Counted from the stretch's first letter, positions 24,143-32,734 are shown. The stretch is DNA of 49,625 bases from Bacteroidaceae bacterium (GCA_030843315.1 JAUUPT010000027.1:1-49625), one strand, 5' to 3'. Numbers and translations: made by a program. The notes: generated from the sequence alone by a model not told the origin.

Positions 24143-27100
24143 TGAATCCTGAAGTAAAAGAATACTTTGATATACTGCTGGGAGCTTGTCGTGGCGAAGA
24201 CATGCCTCTGAAGATAGCCTACCGGCAACTGCGCGAGTTGCTGGAACGTCTGTGCCGTACACAAATTCCCGACAGCAGTTTGCAGATGACCGACCTTTCG
24301 GCACGGATTAACTTTGTGGCATCCAAAGTCGGTCTTTCTGTGGTAGAGCAGAATCGGTTGCACACCTTCCGATTGACTTCCAACGCCATCCTGAACCGCC
24401 AGGCCGAACCGCAGCGTGAACTGCTGTTGCGCGATGCCAAAACCCTGGCATTCTTCGTCAAGCGCCTCACCGGCGAAGACATACCCACCGAACTTTATCG
24501 CCTGCTGCCCCGTGCAGATGCCACATATATCGTAGCTCCTCCCGCCCGCGAACGGGTGCGGCGCATGCGTGTCTGCTTCCAGTATGCCGATGAAACCTAT
24601 CTGTATGTATTGCCTGTAGATGCGGTGGCGGATGAACCCCTGCGCGTTCGTTACAATGTGCCGCAGATTAATGAGGAGTTTGCCGAAACGTGCCGGCTCC
24701 TGTGGCGTCATGCGCAAGTCAATCTGCTGGATGTAGCCATTGACGAGGCGGGCATCCTTACCCCTTCCTTTATTATCCTGGAACCCGACTACCTGATAGA
24801 TATCAGTTCGCTGGCAGAGTGTTTCAAGGATTACGGGCACCATCCCGCCAACTATCTGCTGGCACGCCTGCAATCTTCCGACAACACCCGCCCGCTACTG
24901 TTGGGTAACATCGCCAATCTTTTCCTGGACGAATGGATTCATGCCAAAGACGACGCGCCTGACTACCTGGCATGTATGCAAAAGGCATTCCGCTCTTACC
25001 CCATCGAACTGGCTGCCTGTGCCGACTTGCGCGACCGCGAGAAGGAAGTGGAGTTCTTCTCCGACTGCAAGCGCCACTTCGAGAACATCCGCCGCACGGT
25101 GACGGAGACCTTCCGCGAATCGGGCTACGAGCTGGACCGTACGGACGCCGTGCTGGAGCCCACCTATATCTGCGAAGCACTCGGCCTGCAAGGACGTCTG
25201 GACTATATGCAGCGTGATATGTCGTCCTTCATCGAAATGAAATCCGGCAAGGCGGACGAATACTCCATCCGTGGCAAGGTGGAACCTAAAGAAAACAATA
25301 AGGTGCAGATGCTTCTTTATCAGGCCGTTCTGGAATATTCTATGGGTATGGATCACCGCCGTGTGAAGGCTTATCTGTTCTATACCCGTTATCCGTTGCT
25401 CTATCCGGCACGTCCGTCGTGGGCGATGGTGAGGCGAGTGATGGATGTACGCAACCGGATCGTGGCGAACGAATACGGCATCCAGCTGCGGAACAGCCCG
25501 CAGTACACCGCCGAACGCCTGAAGGACATCAACCCCGATACCTTGAATGAACGCCACTTGGACAACACGCTATGGAGACGTTATCTTTATCCTTCCATCG
25601 ACGCGGTGGCGCAACGCATCGGTTTACTGTCTCCTTTGGAGCAGAGCTACTTCTACACACTCTATAATTTTATAACCAAAGAACTCTATACTTCCAAATC
25701 GGGAGACATCGAATACGAAGGGCGTGCCGGTGCGGCCGCCTTGTGGCTCTCTACGTTGGCAGAGAAATGTGAGGCAGGGGAGATTCTGTATGATTTGACG
25801 ATACAGGAGAATCATGCTGCAGATGCGCATAAGCCTTATCTCTCATTTAGAGTGGAGCGAAGAATCTCTTCTCCTTCCGGGCAGGAATCTGTTCCCCCCA
25901 ACTTCCGTCAGGGCGACGCCGTTGTCCTCTACGAGCGGAATGCGGACGCGGACAACGTCACCAACAAGATGGTATTCAAAGGCAATATCGAACGCATTTC
26001 CGAAGATGAAGTCTGCGTCCGCCTGCGTGCCACCCAGCAGAATACCGGTGTTTTGCCTGCCGATAGCCGTTATGCCATAGAGCACGACTATATGGATACA
26101 TCTTTTCGTAGTATGTACCTGGGGCTTTCTGCTTTCCTGTCCGCCACCCAGAGCCGGCGCGACCTCTTGCTCGGCCAGCGTCCTCCCCGGTACGATGCTG
26201 CTTTCGATACTGCCATCGCCGCTGCCCCGGACGACTTCTCCCGAATTACCCTGAAAGCCCGTGCCGCCTGTGACTATTTCCTCCTTGTCGGACCTCCGGG
26301 CACCGGAAAGACCTCCCGCGCCCTGCGCAGCATGGTGGAAGCATTCTATCAGGAAGGAAAACAAATCCTGCTGCTTTCTTATACCAATCGTGCCGTAGAC
26401 GAGATAAGCAAGGCACTTGCTTCCATCATGCCGGAAGTAGATTTCATCCGTATCGGCAGTGAACTGTCTTGTGATGAGGCCTATCGCTCCCATCTGATAG
26501 AGAATGTGCTGGAACCTTGTTCCACCCGCCGCGAAGTGCAGGCCCGCATAGCCCGTTGCCGAATCTTTGTAGGCACAGTGGCCACACTTTCTTCCAAAAC
26601 AGAACTTTTCCGCCTGAAGACGTTCGATGTTGCTATTGTGGACGAAGCCACCCAGATACTGGAGCCTCAACTGCTGGGATTGCTCTGTCACCGCAACCCC
26701 GCCGGCGGCGATGCCATAGGCAAATTCATACTGATAGGCGACCACAAGCAACTGCCCGCCGTCGTCCTACAATCTTCCGAACAGTCCGCCGTGTGCGACG
26801 AGGCGTTGAAGGATATCGGCTTGCACAACTTGAAGGACTCTCTTTTTGAACGCCTTTATCGAGGTTTAGCCACTCATCATCAATCACCCATCACCAATCA
26901 CTGCCTCGACATGTTGTGTCGTCAAGGGCGTATGAATGTGGAGGTAGCGCTATTCCCCAATCGTGCTTTCTATGGCGGGCTGCTGCAACCCGTCGGCTTG
27001 CCCCACCAGCAGGGTAGCCTTTCTCTTTCTTCGGAATTGTCCGGTTGCGAGTTTGCCGGACTGCTGACGCGCCGTGTTGCTTTCCTATCTTCTGAGCCCG

Positions 27101-27558
27101 AACCTTCAGCTCAGTCTGCAAAAATGAATCATTCGGAAGCATCTATGGCGGCTCGCCTGGCAGCGGCAGTTTATCATCAATATTCGGCTACCACGGGCTT
27201 CGACCCGTTGTCTGCTTTGGGCATCATCACTCCCTATCGCAGCCAGATTGCATTGATTAAGAAAGAAATAGCCGCCTTGGGCATCGCTGTCCTGAATGAT
27301 GTATTGGTAGATACCGTAGAACGTTTTCAGGGGAGCGAACGGGATGTCATTATCTATTCCTTCTGTGTGAACCGTGCTTATCAATTGAAATTTCTTGCTA
27401 ATCTGACGGAAGAAAATGGCGTGCAGATAGACCGGAAACTGAATGTAGCCCTTACGCGTGCACGCAAGCAGATGTTCCTGATAGGGGTGCCGCAACTGTT
27501 GGAGCTGAATCCTATTTACGCTGAGTTGCTGAAAGCTACAAGCGATAGGCATTCATAG
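24139..27558 (+). CDS. Fused PD-(D/E)XK nuclease and superfamily 1 DNA helicase (Dna2-like)
   Basis: A 1139-residue protein. The nuclease core shows D355 in GRLDYM and E366-x-K368 in FIEMKSG. The helicase has Walker A GPPGTGKT (K724), Walker B VDEATQ (D835, E836), motif III-like LIGDHKQLPAVV, and C-terminal motifs ITPYRSQIALIKKEI and VERFQGSERDVIIYS. Such fusions cut and unwind DNA in repair or replication; physiological role in Bacteroides is not established. It is translationally coupled to tatC (ATGA overlap), an odd neighbour. Two Bacteroides-type short repeats lie in frame, at about residues 568-579 and 911-922, apparently tolerated insertions in loops. Confidence 0.9.
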   Translation: MMNPEVKEYFDILLGACRGEDMPLKIAYRQLRELLERLCRTQIPDSSLQMTDLSARINFVASKVGLSVVEQNRLHTFRLTSNAILNRQAEPQRELLLRDAKTLAFFVKRLTGEDIPTELYRLLPRADATYIVAPPARERVRRMRVCFQYADETYLYVLPVDAVADEPLRVRYNVPQINEEFAETCRLLWRHAQVNLLDVAIDEAGILTPSFIILEPDYLIDISSLAECFKDYGHHPANYLLARLQSSDNTRPLLLGNIANLFLDEWIHAKDDAPDYLACMQKAFRSYPIELAACADLRDREKEVEFFSDCKRHFENIRRTVTETFRESGYELDRTDAVLEPTYICEALGLQGRLDYMQRDMSSFIEMKSGKADEYSIRGKVEPKENNKVQMLLYQAVLEYSMGMDHRRVKAYLFYTRYPLLYPARPSWAMVRRVMDVRNRIVANEYGIQLRNSPQYTAERLKDINPDTLNERHLDNTLWRRYLYPSIDAVAQRIGLLSPLEQSYFYTLYNFITKELYTSKSGDIEYEGRAGAAALWLSTLAEKCEAGEILYDLTIQENHAADAHKPYLSFRVERRISSPSGQESVPPNFRQGDAVVLYERNADADNVTNKMVFKGNIERISEDEVCVRLRATQQNTGVLPADSRYAIEHDYMDTSFRSMYLGLSAFLSATQSRRDLLLGQRPPRYDAAFDTAIAAAPDDFSRITLKARAACDYFLLVGPPGTGKTSRALRSMVEAFYQEGKQILLLSYTNRAVDEISKALASIMPEVDFIRIGSELSCDEAYRSHLIENVLEPCSTRREVQARIARCRIFVGTVATLSSKTELFRLKTFDVAIVDEATQILEPQLLGLLCHRNPAGGDAIGKFILIGDHKQLPAVVLQSSEQSAVCDEALKDIGLHNLKDSLFERLYRGLATHHQSPITNHCLDMLCRQGRMNVEVALFPNRAFYGGLLQPVGLPHQQGSLSLSSELSGCEFAGLLTRRVAFLSSEPEPSAQSAKMNHSEASMAARLAAAVYHQYSATTGFDPLSALGIITPYRSQIALIKKEIAALGIAVLNDVLVDTVERFQGSERDVIIYSFCVNRAYQLKFLANLTEENGVQIDRKLNVALTRARKQMFLIGVPQLLELNPIYAELLKATSDRHS

Positions 27559-27652
27559 TTCGTTACTTGTTACTTTCCTGTTATTTAGTAAATCTTAAAT
27601 ATTTTCCATCTCTTTATAGAGTTTATTAATAACGCTGTGTGTAAAAAAGCGT

Positions 27653-27660
27653 TATCTTTG
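27653..27660 (+). promoter_or_regulatory. -7 box for the small-RNA candidate
   Basis: TATCTTTG matches TAnnTTTG. Transcription would start near 27667. The -33 region is weak. Confidence 0.55.
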
Positions 27661-27666
27661 CATCAC

Positions 27667-27735
27667 GTTTTTTTCATAGAGATTTAGATTTAAGGTTAGA
27701 AGAATTGTGGAAGTCGTGAGACTTCCCTTTTTTTC
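27667..27735 (+). ncRNA. Small RNA candidate, about 70 nt
   Basis: A -7 box (27653-27660) is followed, after about 50 bases without a coding frame, by a strong intrinsic terminator (27709-27735). The start is inferred from the -7 box, not measured. The body includes AGATTTAGATTTAAGGTTAG. Promoter-bounded, terminator-ended small RNAs such as the Bacteroidales-1 type are known in this order, but I cannot confirm membership. Confidence 0.55.
27709..27735 (+). terminator. Intrinsic terminator of the small-RNA candidate
   Basis: GGAAGTC (27709-27715), loop GTGA, GACTTCC (27720-27726), followed by a run of T. Perfect 7-base stem. Confidence 0.85.
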
Positions 27736-27756
27736 ATCTTAAGTTGTGTTCTTCCC

Positions 27757-27820
27757 GGCTTTTTGTTTTTGACCGGAGATAGAACAGCAAAAAGCCCTTT
27801 CGTGAGAAAGAGCTTTTTTT
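27757..27820 (+). terminator. Second terminator hairpin with a competing upstream pairing
   Basis: The terminator stem is AAAAAGC (27789-27795) and CTTTC (27797-27801), loop GTGA, GAAAG (27806-27810), then GCTTTTTT. A perfect competing pairing joins GGCTTTTTG (27757-27765) to CAAAAAGCC (27788-27796), which uses the same left arm. Confidence 0.7.
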
Positions 27821-27868
27821 TTATCCGGAAAAACAGGTGCTACTTTGTCAGAGAGAATTATGCCCGAC

Positions 27869-28110
27869 ATCATGAATATTCTTGCCTTTCATCAGAAACA
27901 TTCTTGCCTCTTGGCAAGAACTCCCTTTCCTTCGTTGCACAAGATGCCATCTTATACAACACAAGATGCCATCTTGTGCATCATAAGATGGCATGTTGTG
28001 CAACAAAAGAAAGAGTCTTTCTCTTTTAAAGCTAGAGTGTTTTGGACCGAAAGCAGTAATGTTTTGAGATAAAAGCAGTAATGTTTTACTTCCCCAAAAA
28101 CTATTGTTTT
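27869..28110. repeat. Array of eleven degenerate 22-base units
   Basis: Cutting the sequence every 22 bases from 27869 gives eleven units. Column 8 is A and column 19 is T in all eleven; column 7 is A in ten. Neighbouring units share long exact blocks exactly 22 bases apart: ATTCTTGCCT (27878, 27900), CACAAGATGCCATCTT (27938, 27960) and AAAGCAGTAATGTTTT (28050, 28072). The middle units are near palindromes. There is no spacer/repeat distinction and no cas gene. Confidence 0.75.
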
Positions 28111-28151
28111 TCTGGCAAGTTAAGGTGAACCCTTGAAACCGGACTTATCTC

Positions 28152-28218
28152 CTTGCCTTCACCCGCTACTGCCCGCCATCAGGCTGCCGCAGAAGGCGGT
28201 GGAATGGTGAAGGACAAG
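28152..28218 (-). repeat. Imperfect inverted repeat after the sensor gene
   Basis: CTTGCCTTCACC (28152-28163) pairs with GGTGAAGGACAAG (28206-28218) with one bulge; an inner pair CCGCC (28173-28177) with GGCGG (28195-28199) extends it. It lies 8 bases past the sensor stop codon. No T-run follows, so a classical terminator is doubtful; the sequence resembles Bacteroides dispersed elements. Confidence 0.5.
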
Positions 28219-28225
28219 ATATTCT

Positions 28226-31200
28226 TTAACTTTCCTGATGCATCTGCATATACTCTTTCGGCGACACCCCATGTGCTTCCTTGAACGAGCTGGAGAAATG
28301 GGACAGATTGGTGTAGCCTGTTGCATACGCCACTTCGGAAACGGTCAGCTTCTTTTCTTTCAGTAGGGCGGCGGCTTGTTGCAGGCGGATGTTCTTGATG
28401 AACTCGCGTGCCGAGAGGTTGGTCAGTTCCTTTAGTTTGCGGTGCACATGCACTCGGCTTAGCCCGACGTTGGCTGCCAGCATCTCTACGTTCAGTTCCG
28501 GATTGGATATGTTTTCGTTGATAACCTTCATGATCCTGCCCATCAGCATCTCGTCGGATGACTTCATGGACAGCTTCTGCACCTTGTCTTCCTGCTGCTG
28601 CGCACCGCTGAACTTGCTCTTCAGCAACTTGCGGTTGGCTATCAGATTGGCAATGGTGCTCTTCAGCAGTTCCGTGTTGAAGGGCTTCACGATGTATGCA
28701 TCCGCACCGGTAGCCATGCCCTCCATCGTGTCTTCGGGCTTGGACTTGGCGGTGAGCAACACCACGGGCACATGGTTGACGTTGGTGTTCTGTTTTATCT
28801 TCCGGCAGAGGGACAGTCCATCCATTTCGGGCATCATGATGTCACTGATTACCAGGTCGGGAGTATCTGCAAGAATTGTTTCGTATGCTTCTTTGCCATT
28901 CTTGCAGGTCACAATCCTATATTCCCCTTCCAGCTCTTCCTTCAAGTAAGAGGAGATTTCCTCTTCATCTTCGGCTATCAATATCCGGATGCGCTTCGTC
29001 GTCTTACCGGGCTTTTTGTTATTGGTATCCTCTTCTTCTGCAAAGTCCTCTTCCTCGAAGTTAGGCTTTTGAGGTTTCATCAAGAGGGGGCGGGGCTTGT
29101 CTGTCATTGCCTCCACATCTTCCAGTTCGTCCTTTCGGAGGTGTGCCGAGCCTAGCGGGATGCGGATTATGAAGCGGCTCCCCGGTGCGTCTTCCCGATT
29201 CTCTGCCAGGATGGCGCCATGATGCAGCTCCACCAGCGAGCGGGACAGGTGCAGGCCGATGCCTGTGCCGAAGTTGGACTTCGTCATGTCATTGTCTATC
29301 TGATAGAAACGCTCGAAGATACGTTCTATCTTGTCTTTGTCGAGTCCGATGCCGCTATCGGTCACCGTGATTTCGACGTATTCCTTCAAGGCGTCCCGGC
29401 GGGTGGGGGCTTGCCCGGTGGAGAGGCTGACTGTAATTTCTCCCTGTTCCGGGGTATATTTAAAGGCATTGGAGAAGATGTTCATCAGTATCTTGTCGAA
29501 GTTGTTCAGGTCCACCCACACTTTGAGTTGCGGCATGGAGTGCTCGAAGGTGAAGCGTATCTTCTTTTTCTGCGCCAGATAGTCGAACGTCAGCATCACG
29601 TCGTCGATGAATCCTACCATATCCGTTTCTCTGAACTTCATGAACATCTGCCCTTTGTCCAGTTTGCGGATGTCCATCAACTGGTTTATCAGGCGAAGGA
29701 TGCGTTGCGCATTACGGTAAATCATCAGGTAGGTTTTCTGCACTTCTCCGCCTTTCTTCTCGGCAAGCAGTTTCTCCAACGGGTTGATGATGAGCGTCAT
29801 CGGGGTACGTATCTCGTGGGATATGTTGATGAAGAACTGTAGCTTTGCCTCGTTCAGTTGCTCGGCGTGTTCGCGTTTCATTATTTCGCGGCGGTGGCGC
29901 ATACGCGACAGTATGTAGTTCACAATGCCCAGTATCAGCAGGCCGAAGAGGAATACGTAGATGCAGTATGCCCACCACATTTCGTACCAGGGCGGGGTAA
30001 TCAGAATCTTGACGGTGCGCACGTCCGATAAATTGCCATGACTCAGTGCGCGCACCCGGAAGGTGTACTTGCCCGGCAGCAGGTTGTTGTACGTCACCCG
30101 GTTTACACCCGGCTCGGTGCTGAGCCATTGGTTGCTCAACTCGTCAATCTTGTATTGATAGGATATCTGTTCGGGGGTGTTGTACTGCAAGGTAGAGAAT
30201 ACCAGGCTGAACGTGTTGTCGTAGTGTGCCAACTGAAACAGGTTCGCATCCAGTACGGAAGTATAGATGACGGAACGTTTCCCGGATTTCGTGCCCTTGC
30301 GCACGGGTTGGTTGAAGATATAGAAATCCGTAATCCATACCTTTGCATCTTTCAGCACGCTGCCTATGGCAGAGGGTCGGAAACAGGTAATGCCGTTGGT
30401 TCCGCCGAAATAGATTTTCCCCGTCCGGTCTTTGTAGAATGCACCGTGCATGAATTCATTTCCCTGCAATCCGTCGCCCGCATAGTAGTTGATGAAGCGG
30501 TCGTTCTTCCGGTCGTATTTGCAGATGCCCATGTAGGTACTTATCCATATATTATGCTTCTCGTCCTCGCAGAGTCCGCATATCACGTTGTTCGGCAACC
30601 CGTCTGCGGTGGTGAAGGATTTCAGTTCTTCGGTATTCTTGTCGAAGCAGTACAAGCCGTCCGTAGTACCCACCCAGATGTTCCCGTCATGGTCTTCTTG
30701 CAATACATATCCTACCCGGTCTACAATCAGTGCATTGGCTTTATGGTAGTTGATGAAGCTCTCGTTCAGCGGGTTGAAACAACTGATGCCTTTATAATGT
30801 CCCAGCCAGATCAGGCCTTCACTGTCGCAGAAGATGTAGTTTATCCAGTCGTTTGCCAGTTCGTCCCGGGCCAGGTCGCCTGTTTCGTCTTTGGACGATT
30901 CGTAATGCTTCAATTCTTTCGTCACCAGGTTATACTGATAGAAGCCTGAACCAAAAGTACCGATATAAAGATTCTTATGCCGGTCTTCCGTGATGGAGAA
31001 TATCTTCTCGTTGTCAATCGGCAGCGGATATTCACACTCGCCTGTTCTGCGGTTCAGTTTTGCCAATCCCTTGGTATAAGAGCCCAGCCAGAAGTCTCCG
31101 TCAGAATCTTCGTACATACACATGATGGTGCTGGCAACCGACCTTGGATGGCCGTTCGGGAAGTAGTGTCTCAACCTTTTGCCGCTTGCATCCAGCTCGA

Positions 31201-32329
31201 ATACGCCTTCATTGTCCGTGCCCACCCATAGGTGCTGGCTGCTATCCTGATGAATGGCCATCACGCAACCCTGCCCGATGGGGTTATAGTAAATGGACTT
31301 GCTGCCATAGTATTCGAACGGGTTTTCTTGTTTCGGTATCAATGTGATGCCTTTCTGGAATAACCCCATCCACAGATTCTTGTCGCGGTCTTGCAGTATG
31401 GCGTGTATCTTCCCTTCCGAGAAATCGAGTGGGGAAGAGTTGATGCTGTAATCTTCTATTTTCCCGGTCATCCGGTTGTAGGTTTTCAGTCCCTGGCCGT
31501 CGGTGCCTATCAGTAGCCGGTCTTCTACCAGGGCCAGGCAGTAGACGGATAAGCTTTCCCTGCCTTCGTAGGGAACGGGTATGAACAGGTTCTTTTCCCT
31601 ATCGTAACGGGACAATCCTTGCTTTTGTGTTCCGATAAACAGGTTTCCGTATCTGTCTTCGGCAATGGCAGAGATGTAGTTGTCATTAATCATCGGATGT
31701 TTAAAGACACGCACTTCCTTTGTTGCAGGCAGATAACACATCACTCCCTGCCCTTCGGTGCCTATCCATATATTATAATGAGAATCTTCATACAGGTTGG
31801 ACTGGAAATTATTGTTCACCTGCCGCATGATTTCGCCAATGGACACGGCTTGCTGTTGGTCTTCGTCGAGGCGGAAGATACCCTGTCCGGCAGTAACAAT
31901 CCATACTTCCCCGTTGTGCAGTTTCTGCATCTGCGTGATGTGGGGAAAGACTTGCTTGCCTGTCCGCATCATTGGTATCTCGCGAAAGGTATCTGTTTCC
32001 GGATCATACTTCATCAGCCCGTCAATGCAACCCACGAGCAGATTCTGCTTGCTGTCTTCGAAAAGCGTGCGCACGTAGTTGTTCTTGATGGAAGTGGAAT
32101 CGCCGGCTATATGCCTGTAATTGGAGAAGCGGAATCCGTCAAATCTGTTCAGCCCATATTCCGTGGCTATCCAGATGAATCCCCGCTTATCCTGGAATAT
32201 TTGGTTGATGAGACTGCTGGACAGCTCGTTATCGGTAGAATAAAACTTTCCGGTTTGTGCCGCCACAGGCAGTGCCATGAGGTACAGGGATGCGAGTATA
32301 AAAAAGATATGATTACAGGATGTTTTCAT
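28226..32329 (-). CDS. Hybrid two-component system sensor/regulator (HTCS)
   Basis: A 1367-residue single-protein signal system of the type that controls glycan loci in Bacteroides. Signal peptide (1-24), about a dozen reg_prop/beta-propeller repeats (to about 680; repeating GxIWxGT/DGLxxxD patterns), Y_Y_Y domain (about 690-780), one membrane segment (about 790-812). Then histidine kinase with phospho-acceptor H838 in FFINISHEIRTP, ATPase domain, receiver with phospho-acceptor D1163 in LVISDIMMPEMDG, and a C-terminal AraC-type helix-turn-helix (about 1265-1365, ends VSPKEYMQMHQ). It is divergent from susC, so it most likely activates this xylan-type locus after binding an oligosaccharide in the periplasm. 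Confidence 0.97.
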   Translation of the reverse strand: MKTSCNHIFFILASLYLMALPVAAQTGKFYSTDNELSSSLINQIFQDKRGFIWIATEYGLNRFDGFRFSNYRHIAGDSTSIKNNYVRTLFEDSKQNLLVGCIDGLMKYDPETDTFREIPMMRTGKQVFPHITQMQKLHNGEVWIVTAGQGIFRLDEDQQQAVSIGEIMRQVNNNFQSNLYEDSHYNIWIGTEGQGVMCYLPATKEVRVFKHPMINDNYISAIAEDRYGNLFIGTQKQGLSRYDREKNLFIPVPYEGRESLSVYCLALVEDRLLIGTDGQGLKTYNRMTGKIEDYSINSSPLDFSEGKIHAILQDRDKNLWMGLFQKGITLIPKQENPFEYYGSKSIYYNPIGQGCVMAIHQDSSQHLWVGTDNEGVFELDASGKRLRHYFPNGHPRSVASTIMCMYEDSDGDFWLGSYTKGLAKLNRRTGECEYPLPIDNEKIFSITEDRHKNLYIGTFGSGFYQYNLVTKELKHYESSKDETGDLARDELANDWINYIFCDSEGLIWLGHYKGISCFNPLNESFINYHKANALIVDRVGYVLQEDHDGNIWVGTTDGLYCFDKNTEELKSFTTADGLPNNVICGLCEDEKHNIWISTYMGICKYDRKNDRFINYYAGDGLQGNEFMHGAFYKDRTGKIYFGGTNGITCFRPSAIGSVLKDAKVWITDFYIFNQPVRKGTKSGKRSVIYTSVLDANLFQLAHYDNTFSLVFSTLQYNTPEQISYQYKIDELSNQWLSTEPGVNRVTYNNLLPGKYTFRVRALSHGNLSDVRTVKILITPPWYEMWWAYCIYVFLFGLLILGIVNYILSRMRHRREIMKREHAEQLNEAKLQFFINISHEIRTPMTLIINPLEKLLAEKKGGEVQKTYLMIYRNAQRILRLINQLMDIRKLDKGQMFMKFRETDMVGFIDDVMLTFDYLAQKKKIRFTFEHSMPQLKVWVDLNNFDKILMNIFSNAFKYTPEQGEITVSLSTGQAPTRRDALKEYVEITVTDSGIGLDKDKIERIFERFYQIDNDMTKSNFGTGIGLHLSRSLVELHHGAILAENREDAPGSRFIIRIPLGSAHLRKDELEDVEAMTDKPRPLLMKPQKPNFEEEDFAEEEDTNNKKPGKTTKRIRILIAEDEEEISSYLKEELEGEYRIVTCKNGKEAYETILADTPDLVISDIMMPEMDGLSLCRKIKQNTNVNHVPVVLLTAKSKPEDTMEGMATGADAYIVKPFNTELLKSTIANLIANRKLLKSKFSGAQQQEDKVQKLSMKSSDEMLMGRIMKVINENISNPELNVEMLAANVGLSRVHVHRKLKELTNLSAREFIKNIRLQQAAALLKEKKLTVSEVAYATGYTNLSHFSSSFKEAHGVSPKEYMQMHQES

Positions 32330-32352
32330 CGCATTATAAGTTTAAAGGTTAA

Positions 32353-32360
32353 CAAAGGTA
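32353..32360 (-). promoter_or_regulatory. -7 box for the HTCS gene
   Basis: On the minus strand the sequence is TACCTTTG, 24 bases before the ATG at 32329. No TTG at the standard distance. Confidence 0.5.
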
Positions 32361-32394
32361 AGAAAAACTTTCGAAATGAATAAATAAGTGCCTG

Positions 32395-32460
32395 TTATGT
32401 AACGCCAGGGTATGTTTTCGTAACGCACAGGAAAGTGCTGTTACACCAGCATGTAACACA
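32395..32460 (+). promoter_or_regulatory. Candidate regulator-binding sites upstream of susC
   Basis: Three related motifs: TATGTAACGCCAG (from 32396), CGTAACGCACAG (from 32419) and ATGTAACACAG (from 32451). The first two are about 22 bases apart. The third is the right half of the dyad GTTACA-N6-TGTAAC (32440-32457). A close match to the first also occurs before GH115 (38685). Confidence 0.55.
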
Positions 32461-32497
32461 GGCTACATTTTTCTGTCCGTTATTCTTGCTATTCTAT

Positions 32498-32505
32498 TAC
32501 CTTTG
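32498..32505 (+). promoter_or_regulatory. -7 box for susC
   Basis: TACCTTTG matches TAnnTTTG. No standard -33 element is visible, which fits activator-dependent transcription. Confidence 0.55.
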
Positions 32506-32709
32506 CCATGAACGAAACAGAAAGTTCAACCTTTTAAATCTAATAAATGAATAAAATGGAAACATGAGAATGAAAAGTATGTCTACACATCTTTATTAAA
32601 GCATAATCTTGCAAAAATAAATGTTCGGTTTAGGTGGTTTAAAGGGCTCTGCTGCCTATTATCGGACATTAAAATATAAGAAACAGAGCCCACCTTAAAT
32701 CAAATACCA

Positions 32710-32734
32710 GCATTGCAACAGATCCTTGCAATGC
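32710..32734 (+). other. Hairpin in the susC leader
   Basis: GCATTGCAA (32710-32718), seven-base loop, TTGCAATGC (32726-32734): perfect 9-base stem, 35 bases before the susC start. A second pairing in the leader is GGGCTCTG (32644-32651) with CAGAGCCC (32684-32691). Confidence 0.6.

Larger units (their letters stand above)
27559..28225. other. Convergent intergenic region, 667 bases, no gene supported
   Basis: The stretch lies between the 3' ends of the helicase and the sensor kinase. It holds a small-RNA candidate (27653-27735), a second hairpin with an alternative pairing (27757-27820), the 22-base array (27869-28110) and an imperfect hairpin near the sensor stop (28152-28218). Short open frames here overlap the repeats and are not convincing genes. 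Confidence 0.7.

Noticed and set aside
27763..28072. Small genes in the convergent gap (frames of 88 and 75 codons)
   Set aside because: They run over terminator hairpins and the 22-base array, have no plausible protein pattern, and no start-site support.
27869..28110. CRISPR-like array
   Set aside because: The whole unit varies and there is no constant repeat with distinct spacers; no cas gene is nearby. The period is 22 bases, shorter than CRISPR repeat-spacer units.
28226..32329. Separate kinase and response-regulator genes
   Set aside because: The reading frame is continuous with all domains in the usual HTCS order, so it is one protein.
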